This document shows, in pieces, positions 20,001-27,998 of a stretch of 44,917 bases of DNA; within the stretch, counting starts at the first letter, position 1; every line of letters begins with the position of its first letter. Source of the DNA: CAZDAW01 sp964503685 (GTDB taxonomy: Bacteria; Chloroflexota; Anaerolineae; Anaerolineales; Anaerolineaceae); the NCBI GenBank assembly GCA_964503685.1, contig CAZDAW010000019.1, positions 1 through 44,917 on the forward strand, given 5' to 3'. The translations under genes were made by a program, and so were the position numbers. The notes beneath the pieces are model-generated. The model worked only from the letters and a program-made list of their open reading frames with translations. It ran no database searches and was not told the DNA's origin.

Positions 20001-22397
20001 GTACGTCTGGCGTTGCCCGGACTGGCAGATCGCGGTTATCCATTGGCGCGCATGGCGGGGATGCTGGTTCTGGCGTATTTCGTCTGGCTGGCATCTTCTC
20101 AAGGTATTCCTTTCATCCGTTTGACGATCAGTATTACCCTGGTTGTTATGGCGCTGATCGCTTCTTTGCTGGCATATCGTCAGCGCGACCGTCTGCTGCA
20201 AGATTGGAAACAAAAGCGCAAGTATTATCTGATTGTGGAATTGGTTGGACTGGCTTTCTTTACCCTGATGCTGCTGATACGTCTGGGAAATCCGGATTTG
20301 TGGCATCCTTATAAGGGTGGGGAAAAACCGATGGATTTGTCTTACTTTACGGCCATACTGAAAAGTACCACTTTCCCGCCCTACGATCCCTGGTTTGGGG
20401 GAGGGTATCTCAATTATTATTATTATGGATATGTCATCGTGGGCGTTTTGGTCAAGTTATTGGGTATCATGCCCTCCATTGCGTACAACCTGATCATTCC
20501 GACGCTCTTCAGTCTGCTTGCCTTGGGAGCATTCTCGATAGGGTGGAACCTGACCTGTCTCAGTAATCACGATGAAACAAAACCGGACGATGTGCAAAAA
20601 CACCTATCATGGTCAGATATCTTCACTCAAAAGGCTTTTTGGATCGGTCTTTGCGCGGCGATTGGCCTGTTGATACTGGGCAATCTGGGAACCGTCAAGA
20701 TGATCTGGCAAGGATTTCAACGCCTGGTCGCGCCGAACGGAAACCTGGAAGGGGCAGGTTTTTTCCAGCACATCATCTGGGCTTTCCGCGGTTTGGCGCT
20801 ATCGTTGACCGGCTCCCCCCTGCCATATGCCCCGGGCGACTGGTACTGGCTGCCCAGCCGGGCAATTCCCGCGCCTGGCGATACCGAACCGATCACGGAA
20901 TTTCCTTTCTTTACATTCTTGTACGCCGATTTGCATGCTCACATGATCGCGCTGCCAGTGACGCTGCTGGCGTTGGCGTGGGCAGTATCAATTGTTATGG
21001 GGCGCTGGCGATGGGGTGAATTGAACGGCCGGAATAAATGGCTGAGTGTGGTTTGCAGTTTCTTTCTGGCAGGCATCACAATCGGTGCATTATATCCAAC
21101 TAACACCTGGGATTTTCCCACTTATCTTGTTTTAGGGTGTGCGGCAATTGCCTATACGGTTTTACGTTATTATCAGCCGGCAGGACAAAATTGCTTTAAT
21201 CTATCCGGAAACACTTGTCGCTGGCTGGTTGGCCTCGGAAGTATTGTTGTTTTGGTGGTTTTATCACTTGGATTATATCGACCCTATACCTATTGGTACG
21301 CTTTGGGTTATAACAGCATCGATTTATGGAAAGGCACCCATACGCCGTTTTCTGCCTATTTGACGCATTGGGGAGTTTTCCTCTTCGTGATCATTTCCTG
21401 GATGGTTTGGGAAACCATCGATTGGATGGCAAAAACGCCGCTTTCGTCCCTGAATAAGCTCAGACCTTACAAGTCATTGATTGAGGGTTTTTTGATTGTT
21501 TTAGTCGTGATGATTATTGCCCTCTCGTTTATGAAAGTAAGGATTGCATGGTTTGTTCTGCCTCTAGCTGCATGGGCGGGTGTATTACTCCTCAGGCCAG
21601 GCCTATCAGATGCCAAGAGAGTCGTTCTGTTCTTGCTGGGCACAGGTTTTGTATTTACGCTCATGGTTGAGGTGATCGTACTGGTCGGCGATATTGGCCG
21701 GATGAACTGGGTCTTCAAATTTTATCTCCAGGTCTGGACGATGTTTGCTATCAGCGCGGCTATGTGCTTGGGTTGGCTGCTGCCTGTTATAACCCGCTGG
21801 TCGCCAAACTGGCGTTCAGTCTGGCAGTCGGTGATGATTTTGCTGGTCGTGGGAGCTGCCTTATTCCCATTGATGGCAGGGAGAGATAAGATCACCGACA
21901 GGATGGCGCCTTCGGCTCCACACACATTGGATGGTATGAAGTATATGGAATATGCGCATTACAACGATTTCGGCGTCGATCTGGATTTGAGCGAAGATTA
22001 CCGGGCGATTCGCTGGATGCAGGAGAATGTTCAGGGCTCGCCAGTGATCGTCGAAGCCAATATTTATGAATACCATTGGGGTTCGCGTTTTACAATCTAT
22101 ACCGGTTTGCCGGGAGTGGTTGGTTGGAACTGGCACCAGCGTCAGCAGCGCGGTGTGGTCAATTCAGATTGGGTTACCACTCGCGTTAATGAAGTGGGAG
22201 AATTTTATAAGACAACTGATGTCAAGTACGCCGGCGACTTCTTGCGAAAGTATAACGTGCAATATATTATATTGGGTCAGCAAGAACGAGCGTTTTATCC
22301 TGGCCCAGGCCTCGATAAATTCCAGGCAATGAAAGGAATTCTCTGGAGAGAAGTGTACCGTGACGGCGATACGGTTATCTATCAGACAATAAAATAA
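17028..22397 (+). CDS. Giant fusion: GT39-like domain, periplasmic insert and Chlor_Arch_YYY (DUF2298) domain
   Basis: 1789 residues in one uninterrupted frame. Residues 1-470 are GT-C-like: DWDEGHHLHPDERFL (43-57) gives the acidic loop motif, with further GT39 blocks VGRQLSAVVDLLTVLLVYL and LSHYFTVDTFTNF. Residues about 472-960 are soluble and largely beta-rich, presumably extracytoplasmic. Residues about 965-1789 form a second membrane unit of the YYY type: PYDPWFGGGYLNYYYYGY (about 1120-1137), FPFFTFLYADLHAHM, NTWDFPTYLVLG and WVFKFYLQVWTMF, then a soluble tail. The YYY family has no established function; GT-C-like sugar transfer is inferred from fold-like features. AGGATTAGG upstream of 17028 supports the start; ATG at 17040 is an alternative. 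It is followed after 2 nt by the DUF952 gene. Confidence 0.8.
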   Translation: MQSIMTDSKNSPVSFRGKLWICDLLMVVVLLCGAYFRLVGLDWDEGHHLHPDERFLTMVETAISPVKNLSEYFNTGVSSLNPHNRGYSYYVYGTLPIFIVRYVGEWINQTGYDQINVVGRQLSAVVDLLTVLLVYLIASRLYDKRVGLLAAAFSACAVMQIQLSHYFTVDTFTNFFTFLAFYFAIRIQVAKHPAANNSSQSLSDDNELNARVAQPDNRLASFNKAMLLASILFGVALGMALASKVSAAPLAILLPAGMAVWFFRLPPEEQKRQIPLLLRNLILAAIVSVVVFRIFQPYAFSGPGFLGIKLNSKWIANLQELRAQSSGDVDFPPALQWARRPIWFAWKNMVLWGLGLPLGILAWSGFIWMGWRLIKKEWQHSLIWFWTAVYFVWQSVSWVRAMRYQVLVYPTLAIIAAWAVISLWDKYAKKAAMVNQTGRKRIHFAQVLAIVVGVVVLIGSALWAYAFSNIYTRPVTRVEASDWIYQNIPGPVTLTIQTPQGEFNQPLAYRAGETIIPGEPFKIGFTAPDNGLLTQVKFDHLVDLQTNPVSKMLRLTLYDAANQDQPLAFADIEDVFAANGEALGQPYTFNFNNVVSLSPKSNYLLQAELLGNEGAIGVNGVITLISQSATGENVQNGLPYTVQSIRPGIAYYSAFSANATGTVSKILLPHVVDREANAGQKSLRLVISAMPEGERPLGSAIVKSDFLPDNDPRGTSYELVLDKPVAVQKQQTYYLSLIMDEGQGALTLYGNTPAHESSWDDALPLPRNGFAPYDTYGGIYRGDLNFEMYWDDNADKRARFQSILDQADYIFISSNRQWGTTVRVPERYPLTTVFYRQLLGCPDDQEITWCYSVAQPGMFEGNLGYELTAVFQSDPNLGSFKINDQFAEEAFTVYDHPKVLIFKKTAGYESKKVSKILGAVDLTQVVHLLPGKTSGRPGNLMLPEDRLAEQQANGTWAELFNSNAVQNKYPAVGLVIWYLSVTLLGLIVYPFVRLALPGLADRGYPLARMAGMLVLAYFVWLASSQGIPFIRLTISITLVVMALIASLLAYRQRDRLLQDWKQKRKYYLIVELVGLAFFTLMLLIRLGNPDLWHPYKGGEKPMDLSYFTAILKSTTFPPYDPWFGGGYLNYYYYGYVIVGVLVKLLGIMPSIAYNLIIPTLFSLLALGAFSIGWNLTCLSNHDETKPDDVQKHLSWSDIFTQKAFWIGLCAAIGLLILGNLGTVKMIWQGFQRLVAPNGNLEGAGFFQHIIWAFRGLALSLTGSPLPYAPGDWYWLPSRAIPAPGDTEPITEFPFFTFLYADLHAHMIALPVTLLALAWAVSIVMGRWRWGELNGRNKWLSVVCSFFLAGITIGALYPTNTWDFPTYLVLGCAAIAYTVLRYYQPAGQNCFNLSGNTCRWLVGLGSIVVLVVLSLGLYRPYTYWYALGYNSIDLWKGTHTPFSAYLTHWGVFLFVIISWMVWETIDWMAKTPLSSLNKLRPYKSLIEGFLIVLVVMIIALSFMKVRIAWFVLPLAAWAGVLLLRPGLSDAKRVVLFLLGTGFVFTLMVEVIVLVGDIGRMNWVFKFYLQVWTMFAISAAMCLGWLLPVITRWSPNWRSVWQSVMILLVVGAALFPLMAGRDKITDRMAPSAPHTLDGMKYMEYAHYNDFGVDLDLSEDYRAIRWMQENVQGSPVIVEANIYEYHWGSRFTIYTGLPGVVGWNWHQRQQRGVVNSDWVTTRVNEVGEFYKTTDVKYAGDFLRKYNVQYIILGQQERAFYPGPGLDKFQAMKGILWREVYRDGDTVIYQTIK

Positions 22398-22399
22398 AT

Positions 22400-22741
22400 A
22401 TGGATACACTTTATCACATAACCCATTCTAAAAATTGGAAGCAGGCGCAGCTTGAAGGGATTTATCAAAGTGATTCCCTTTTAAAGGAAGGGTTTATTCA
22501 CTGTTCGTTTGGCGAACAAATCGTCGAAACGGCGAATAATTTTTACCACGGTCAGAAGGATTTAATGCTTGTGTTGATCGATCCGGCGCGGGTTAAGGCG
22601 GAAATTCGCTGCGAGGATCTGTATCAAATGAACCAATTATTTCCACATATTTATGGACCTCTCAATCTGGATGCAGTGATTAAGGCCATTCCATTTGAGC
22701 CGGATTCGGCTGGGAATTTTTCATTGCATGCGGATATTTAA
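22400..22741 (+). CDS. DUF952-family protein
   Basis: 113 residues, cytoplasmic. The start LYHITHSKNWKQAQLEG, the block EGFIHCSFGEQI and the ending LFPHIYGPLNLDAVI match DUF952 (PF06108), a small family with an ADP-ribosyltransferase-like fold and no settled activity. The conserved His (IHCS) and the YH near the N-terminus are present. The start lies 2 nt after the stop of the giant fusion gene, so it is co-translated with it, and the second YYY gene follows after 60 nt. Nothing in its sequence explains the location between two membrane glycan genes. Confidence 0.85.
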   Translation: MDTLYHITHSKNWKQAQLEGIYQSDSLLKEGFIHCSFGEQIVETANNFYHGQKDLMLVLIDPARVKAEIRCEDLYQMNQLFPHIYGPLNLDAVIKAIPFEPDSAGNFSLHADI

Positions 22742-22801
22742 ATTGCAATAACAAATCGCAGAACTAAAAATTTTGGTTTAATTGCTGGTGAATTTAATCA
22801 C

Positions 22802-25498
22802 ATGACTTCGCTGATTGCGTTTTATTTGCTGATGACACTTTTAGGCTGGATAGCCTTCCCGATCACTTACCGCTTTTTTCCTTCACTGGCGGATCGCGGA
22901 TATACGCTTGGACGCTCATTGGGATTGTTATTGTGGGGATTTATATTCTGGCTGCTGGCATCATTAGGCGTTGCCCAGAATGATGTGGGAGGTATTCTGC
23001 TTGCCTTTTGTTTGCTGCTGGCCTTAAGTATTTGGGCGTTTTGGCCAGATGGCCTGAAAGAAATATTCAGTTGGGTACGCGAAGCGAAGAAATTAATTAT
23101 TGTCAGTGAAATTTTATTCCTGCTGGCATTTGTTTTCCTTTGTTTGTTGAGAGCGACCGATCCGGCGATCACAGGTACTGAAAAGCCGATGGAACTGGCG
23201 TTTATCAATGCGATTTTGCGCTCGCCTTCTTTCCCACCCAACGATCCCTGGCTTTCTGGTTATTCGATTTCTTATTATTATTTCGGTTACGTCATGGTTG
23301 CCATGCTGGCAAAAGTCACTGGTACGGCGGGTAGTGTGGCTTTTAATTTGGGCATCGCGCTCTGTTTTAGTTTGGCAGCTTTGGGCGCTTATGGAATAGT
23401 CTACAACTTATTCGCCTGTGTACGCCGGGATCATGGGTTACCATTATTGGGCCCATTATTTTTATTGATTGTAAGCAACCTGGAAGGTTTTCTCGAAATG
23501 CTGCATGCCAGGGGATTATTCTGGCATGAGGGCGCTGACGGCGCGTTGCATTCCCAATTCTGGGAATGGCTTGGAATTCTGGAAATCAACAAGGCTCCAT
23601 CCCAACCTTTTAGCTGGTTGCCGAATCGTTCTGGCGGGATCTGGTGGTGGCGCGCCTCACGCGTTTTGCAAGACTATGATTTCTCGAATCAGTGGAAAGA
23701 GATCATAGATGAATTTCCATTCTTCTCGTATTACCTGGCTGACCTGCACCCGCATGTATTGACCATGCCTTTTGCGCTGCTGGCAATTGGTCTGTCGCTC
23801 AATTTTCTCTTGAGCCCGAAAGAAAAAGGATTTAGCGTTTTGGGTGTTCATATCCCATTAAATTTAAACAGTTATTTATTAAGCACGGTTATACTTGGTG
23901 GACTGGCCTTTTTGAACACCTGGGATTTTCCTATTTATGTCGCAATATTCTGCGCGGTTTACCTGCTGCGCCAGGTTAAAGAGCAGGGCTGGCAATGGAA
24001 GCGGCTGGGTGAATTTATCACCCTGGGACTTGCACTTGGCATCGGCGGCGTCATTTTATATTTGCCTTTTTATGTTGGCTTTTCATCTCAAGCTGGAGGA
24101 TTCCTGCCCAGCATGATCTACTCTACGCGGGGAGTCTATTTCTGGGTCATGTTTGCTCCTCTGGCTTTGCCGGTTTTGGCGGCGTTGATTTATTTATGGG
24201 TTCGTCTAGGAATGTGGGTTGACTGGAAACGCTGGCTGGTTGCAGGCGCCCTGGCAGGAATTGCCTGGATTTTGATCGTTCAGGGTCTGGCGGGATTGGC
24301 GATTCCGGTACTTTTGGCTCTCGTCGTATTGATTATCCTCTGGCGAAAGCATTGGCCGGCGTCTGAATTTGGGCGAAGTGGTCTGAGTGCTCTGGTAGTT
24401 GTGACCGGATTATGTTTCCTGTCGTTTTTCTTTGCCTGGATGATTTTGAATCTCTCGACGCTGGGGAACGTATTGGCTGATTTTTCTGGCGGGGCGGGAC
24501 GTTTATCGGCTGTCGGGATGACGTTATCTTCTCTGGGAGACCGTTTTGTCATCAATCAGGGCGCTCAAAATGGCGGGGAACTTTTGGCGGAATCTATCTT
24601 GCGCCGGTTGAAATCGCCAGGAACCTGGCTGAGCCTGACTTTTATATTAACTCTAACCTGGGGGTTGATTAAAACCTATCTCTTTACCAACTCGAAAGTA
24701 AAAGAAGACCTGAATGCCGGAATAGGCGTTTCAGAACCCATTGAAGATAAGCCGTCCGCCTTACATCCTGTGCAAGTTTTTGTGCTTCTGCTGATTTTAG
24801 CCGGGGCGCTTTTGGTGCTGACGCCCGAATATATTTATCTGCTCGATCAATTTGGTTGGCGGATGAACACGATTTTCAAGTTCTATTTTCAGGCCTGGAT
24901 GGTGTGGAGTCTGGCAGCCGCTTATGCAACCTCGCTTTTGCTGATAAAGCTTCGTAAGGCGTGGGGTTGGGTATTCAGAACGGCATTGATCGTTCTTATG
25001 ATCATGTCGCTGGCGTATCCGTTTTTCGGCTTACGAGAACGTTTCAACAGCCTGGGGCGAGCAGACAATTTATCTCTCGATGGCGCAGAGTATCTCTCCA
25101 TTTATGCGCCGGACGATTGGGCGGCGATTGAGTATTTGCGGAATGTCCCTGTGGGTGTTATCACTGAGGCAGTTGGCGGCAGCTATTCGGGATATGCCCG
25201 GATATCGACACATTCTGGAATGCCGACTGTTATTGGATGGCCAGGGCATGAAAGCCAATGGCGTGGAACGAGCGAGGAATTGACGCCCCGTGAGGAGGAT
25301 ATCAAAATGCTCTATCAGACGTCGGATTGGGGTGAAGCGCAACAAATTATTAACCGGTATCATATTCAATATATTGTGATTGGAACGCTTGAGCGCGGCG
25401 CGTATCGGGTCAATGAAATTAAGTTCCAACGCGCCCTTCGATCTGTTTTCAGGCAAAATGATGTCGTTATTTATAAAGCTGAAACGACGGCTGAATAA
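22802..25498 (+). CDS. Chlor_Arch_YYY (DUF2298) membrane protein
   Basis: 898 residues, about fifteen to eighteen hydrophobic segments and a soluble C-terminus (about 760-898). It is a paralogue of the C-terminal unit of the 1789-residue neighbour: both have KPM-L, FPP-DPW, a YYY motif (here SYYYFGY, about 156-162), F-FF-YLADLH-H, NTWDFP-Y and IFKFYFQAW, in the same order. Both also end in a soluble region with IKMLYQTSDW or a similar block and a terminal IQYIVIG-LER. The TIGR03662 family is described from Chloroflexus relatives and Methanosarcina without a known function. The shared DLH-H acidic and His residues are the best candidates for an active site. It is followed after 15 nt by another GT-C-like gene. 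Confidence 0.82.
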   Translation: MTSLIAFYLLMTLLGWIAFPITYRFFPSLADRGYTLGRSLGLLLWGFIFWLLASLGVAQNDVGGILLAFCLLLALSIWAFWPDGLKEIFSWVREAKKLIIVSEILFLLAFVFLCLLRATDPAITGTEKPMELAFINAILRSPSFPPNDPWLSGYSISYYYFGYVMVAMLAKVTGTAGSVAFNLGIALCFSLAALGAYGIVYNLFACVRRDHGLPLLGPLFLLIVSNLEGFLEMLHARGLFWHEGADGALHSQFWEWLGILEINKAPSQPFSWLPNRSGGIWWWRASRVLQDYDFSNQWKEIIDEFPFFSYYLADLHPHVLTMPFALLAIGLSLNFLLSPKEKGFSVLGVHIPLNLNSYLLSTVILGGLAFLNTWDFPIYVAIFCAVYLLRQVKEQGWQWKRLGEFITLGLALGIGGVILYLPFYVGFSSQAGGFLPSMIYSTRGVYFWVMFAPLALPVLAALIYLWVRLGMWVDWKRWLVAGALAGIAWILIVQGLAGLAIPVLLALVVLIILWRKHWPASEFGRSGLSALVVVTGLCFLSFFFAWMILNLSTLGNVLADFSGGAGRLSAVGMTLSSLGDRFVINQGAQNGGELLAESILRRLKSPGTWLSLTFILTLTWGLIKTYLFTNSKVKEDLNAGIGVSEPIEDKPSALHPVQVFVLLLILAGALLVLTPEYIYLLDQFGWRMNTIFKFYFQAWMVWSLAAAYATSLLLIKLRKAWGWVFRTALIVLMIMSLAYPFFGLRERFNSLGRADNLSLDGAEYLSIYAPDDWAAIEYLRNVPVGVITEAVGGSYSGYARISTHSGMPTVIGWPGHESQWRGTSEELTPREEDIKMLYQTSDWGEAQQIINRYHIQYIVIGTLERGAYRVNEIKFQRALRSVFRQNDVVIYKAETTAE

Positions 25499-25513
25499 GA
25501 GAGCCGTGATAAA

Positions 25514-27265
25514 ATGAACCCCATGAATAAAGATTGTCATTTATCACTTGAACAGTTTTTATATGTTCTGGCAGCCACTATTGCAGTAAGTATTCGACTG
25601 TTTAATCTGGGTAAAATACCTTTATCTGACTATGAGGCCGGGTGGGCTTTGCAGGCGCTTGATCTCAGTAGGGGCGTCTATTCACTGATCGGATCACAAT
25701 CATTGTATGTGGTATTTTCCACGGCAGTTTTCTTTATTTTTGGGGCGAGTAATTTCGCTGCCCGTCTATTGCCTGCTTTGATGGGGGTTATGCTGGCAGT
25801 GTTAGCGCCTATGCTGTTTAGGAATTGGCTAGGAAAGAAAACAGCGCTCGTTCTGGCGTTTGCTCTTGCGCTTGATCCGGGAGTGGTAGCTATATCGCGT
25901 CTGGCCGCCAGCCCGATTGCCAGCGCGGCGTGTTTGTCGATTGCTCTGGGCGCCTGGTATTTGCGGCATCCGGTTTTGGCGGGCATCTTTGCAGGTTTAT
26001 TATTGTTAAGTGGCCCTGCGTGGATACCCGGAGTTGTCGGATTGTTGCTGACGCTGGGGATTGATTATTTAATTCACCGACAAAGCATTTCTGTCGATGG
26101 TAGAAGTGAGCGGTCAGATGATGTTGTTGAACCTCCGATGTTCGCGCCCGGATCAGTTAAACAAATGATCGTTGCTGCTATCATTACTATACTTGGCGTG
26201 GGCAGTTTGCTAATGTTGGCGCCGCGGGGCTTAAGCGCAGCAGCCACAGCATTGCCAGATTATCTGGCTGGCTGGGGACTGGTTTCAGGTGTGTCGATTT
26301 GGCAGATGTTGGGGGCGTTTTTTGTGTACGAACCCCTGGCAGTTATTCTGGCGTTCACAGGGATGATCAAAGCCTGGACAAACGGTCAGCGGCAGGATCA
26401 ATTTTTCTCAATCTGGTTTATGGTCGCCATCTTATTGGCCTGTCTATATCCCTCCAGGCAGACGGCCGATTTGATTTGGGCGATGATCTCGATGTGGATC
26501 CTTGCATCTCGACAGATTACAGGCATGCTGAAATTTGATAATGAAGATATAAACCCGCTTTTAGGTCAGGCAGCTATGACCTTTGTTATGTTGTTGTTTA
26601 TCGGGCTGAATGTGTCCAGTCTGGTGATGGGATTTCAGGACCCGGCGCAGATCAATTTGCGATGGATTGTCATCGCTGGCGCGTTCATTTTGCTTGGCCT
26701 GGTCAGTGTACTGATATCGTTGGGCTGGACTACCCGTGCGATGCAGAAAGGATTAATTCTGGGCGCTGGCGTTATTCTGGTCTTATATTCTCTGTCAGCA
26801 ATGTGGAGCGCGGCTGGATTGCGACCATTCACCAGCCACGAATTATGGCAGCCGAATCCTGCAACCGGGCAGGCGGATTTGCTTCTGAATACCTTGGGCG
26901 ATCTTGCTGAATGGAATACAGGTGTGCGTCAGAAAATTGATATCTATAGCGTAGGATTTGATTCTCCTGCTTTGCAATGGGCGTTGCGTGATTATTCGGC
27001 AGTCTATTTTGTAGATCAAGTACCCTCTCAAGTTCTCCCTTCAATTATCATCACACCGCAGAGTGAAACCGTATCTCTGGCGGCTGCTTATCGGGGGCAG
27101 GATCTGGTCTGGCAGCGGTCGCCCAATTGGGATGACGCAAGTCTGCTGGACACAGTAAAATGGATGATGTACCGGCAGATTCCCCAGCGTGACACTCCAA
27201 TTACTTTATGGGCGCGAAATGATCTGTTCCCAAGCGGGAAGATCATTGAAGAGGCTGGGTCATAA
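25514..27265 (+). CDS. GT39-like membrane protein, YYY-cluster partner
   Basis: 583 residues with about twelve membrane segments and a soluble tail (about 440-583). The first loop has PLSDYEAGWALQALDLSRG (36-54), where Asp39 and Glu41 stand at the position of the GT-C acidic motif. This architecture resembles the TIGR03663/Agl23-like proteins that are often found next to Chlor_Arch_YYY genes; the assignment rests on motif position and context. Two in-frame starts exist (25514 and 25523). It ends 29 nt before cmk. It may act with the YYY proteins in polyprenyl-linked sugar transfer to an extracytoplasmic glycan. Confidence 0.68.
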   Translation: MNPMNKDCHLSLEQFLYVLAATIAVSIRLFNLGKIPLSDYEAGWALQALDLSRGVYSLIGSQSLYVVFSTAVFFIFGASNFAARLLPALMGVMLAVLAPMLFRNWLGKKTALVLAFALALDPGVVAISRLAASPIASAACLSIALGAWYLRHPVLAGIFAGLLLLSGPAWIPGVVGLLLTLGIDYLIHRQSISVDGRSERSDDVVEPPMFAPGSVKQMIVAAIITILGVGSLLMLAPRGLSAAATALPDYLAGWGLVSGVSIWQMLGAFFVYEPLAVILAFTGMIKAWTNGQRQDQFFSIWFMVAILLACLYPSRQTADLIWAMISMWILASRQITGMLKFDNEDINPLLGQAAMTFVMLLFIGLNVSSLVMGFQDPAQINLRWIVIAGAFILLGLVSVLISLGWTTRAMQKGLILGAGVILVLYSLSAMWSAAGLRPFTSHELWQPNPATGQADLLLNTLGDLAEWNTGVRQKIDIYSVGFDSPALQWALRDYSAVYFVDQVPSQVLPSIIITPQSETVSLAAAYRGQDLVWQRSPNWDDASLLDTVKWMMYRQIPQRDTPITLWARNDLFPSGKIIEEAGS

Positions 27266-27294
27266 AATTTTTTCTCAGGTGTTATTGAATCATC

Positions 27295-27972
27295 ATGAAT
27301 CCAAAGACAATAGCGATAGATGGACCAGCGGCTTCTGGAAAATCAACGTTGGCAAAACGACTGGCTGATCATTTTAATTACCTGTATTTTGACACAGGTG
27401 TTATGTACCGGGCAGTGACCTGGGCAGCGATTCAATCTGGCGTGGATATTAACGATGAAGCGGCGATCAGTGAACTGGCAAACAGAGTCCAGATTGATGT
27501 TAAAAGGCCATCAAAAGATGATGGACGGGCTTATGATGTTTTACTGAATGGGCAGGACGTTACCTGGGAGATCAGACGCTCAGAGGTAGAGGCGCATGTC
27601 TCTGTCGTTTCGGCCTCGCCGGGTGTACGCAAGGCAATGACCGAACAACAGAGGCGGATTGGTGTGATGGGAAATGTTGTGATGGTTGGAAGAGACATCG
27701 GGACGGTAGTTATGCCTGATGCGGACCTGAAAATATATCTGGATGCGTCGGTTGAAGAACGCGCCCGGCGACGTTATGAGGAAATCAGCCTTCGAGATGG
27801 GAAGGCGTCGTTTGAGGAAATATTAGAGTCGATGCGCCGCCGCGATCAGATTGATTCGACCCGGGCAGTTGCGCCACTGCGCCCGGCTTTTGATGCAAAA
27901 ATTGTCAATTCAGACGGTTTAACTTTGGATGAGGTTTATCAGAAAGTTTTAGATTTGTTGAAACAGACTTAA
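27295..27972 (+). CDS. cmk: Cytidylate kinase
   Basis: 225 residues. It transfers phosphate from ATP to CMP or dCMP in pyrimidine nucleotide salvage and synthesis. Evidence: P-loop IAIDGPAASGKSTLAKRLA (7-25), the CMP-binding FDTGVMYRAVTWAA, the extended NMP-binding insert of Cmk (about 60-110), VGRDIGTVVMPDADLKIYLDAS and the lid arginines in ERARRRYEE. The segment RRDQIDSTRAVAPLRPA is also characteristic. Length is standard. It follows the GT-C block by 29 nt and precedes the signalling genes by 26 nt, with no visible terminator on either side. Confidence 0.96.
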   Translation: MNPKTIAIDGPAASGKSTLAKRLADHFNYLYFDTGVMYRAVTWAAIQSGVDINDEAAISELANRVQIDVKRPSKDDGRAYDVLLNGQDVTWEIRRSEVEAHVSVVSASPGVRKAMTEQQRRIGVMGNVVMVGRDIGTVVMPDADLKIYLDASVEERARRRYEEISLRDGKASFEEILESMRRRDQIDSTRAVAPLRPAFDAKIVNSDGLTLDEVYQKVLDLLKQT

Positions 27973-27998
27973 AAGTCATTGCGTGAAAGGCAGGTTAG

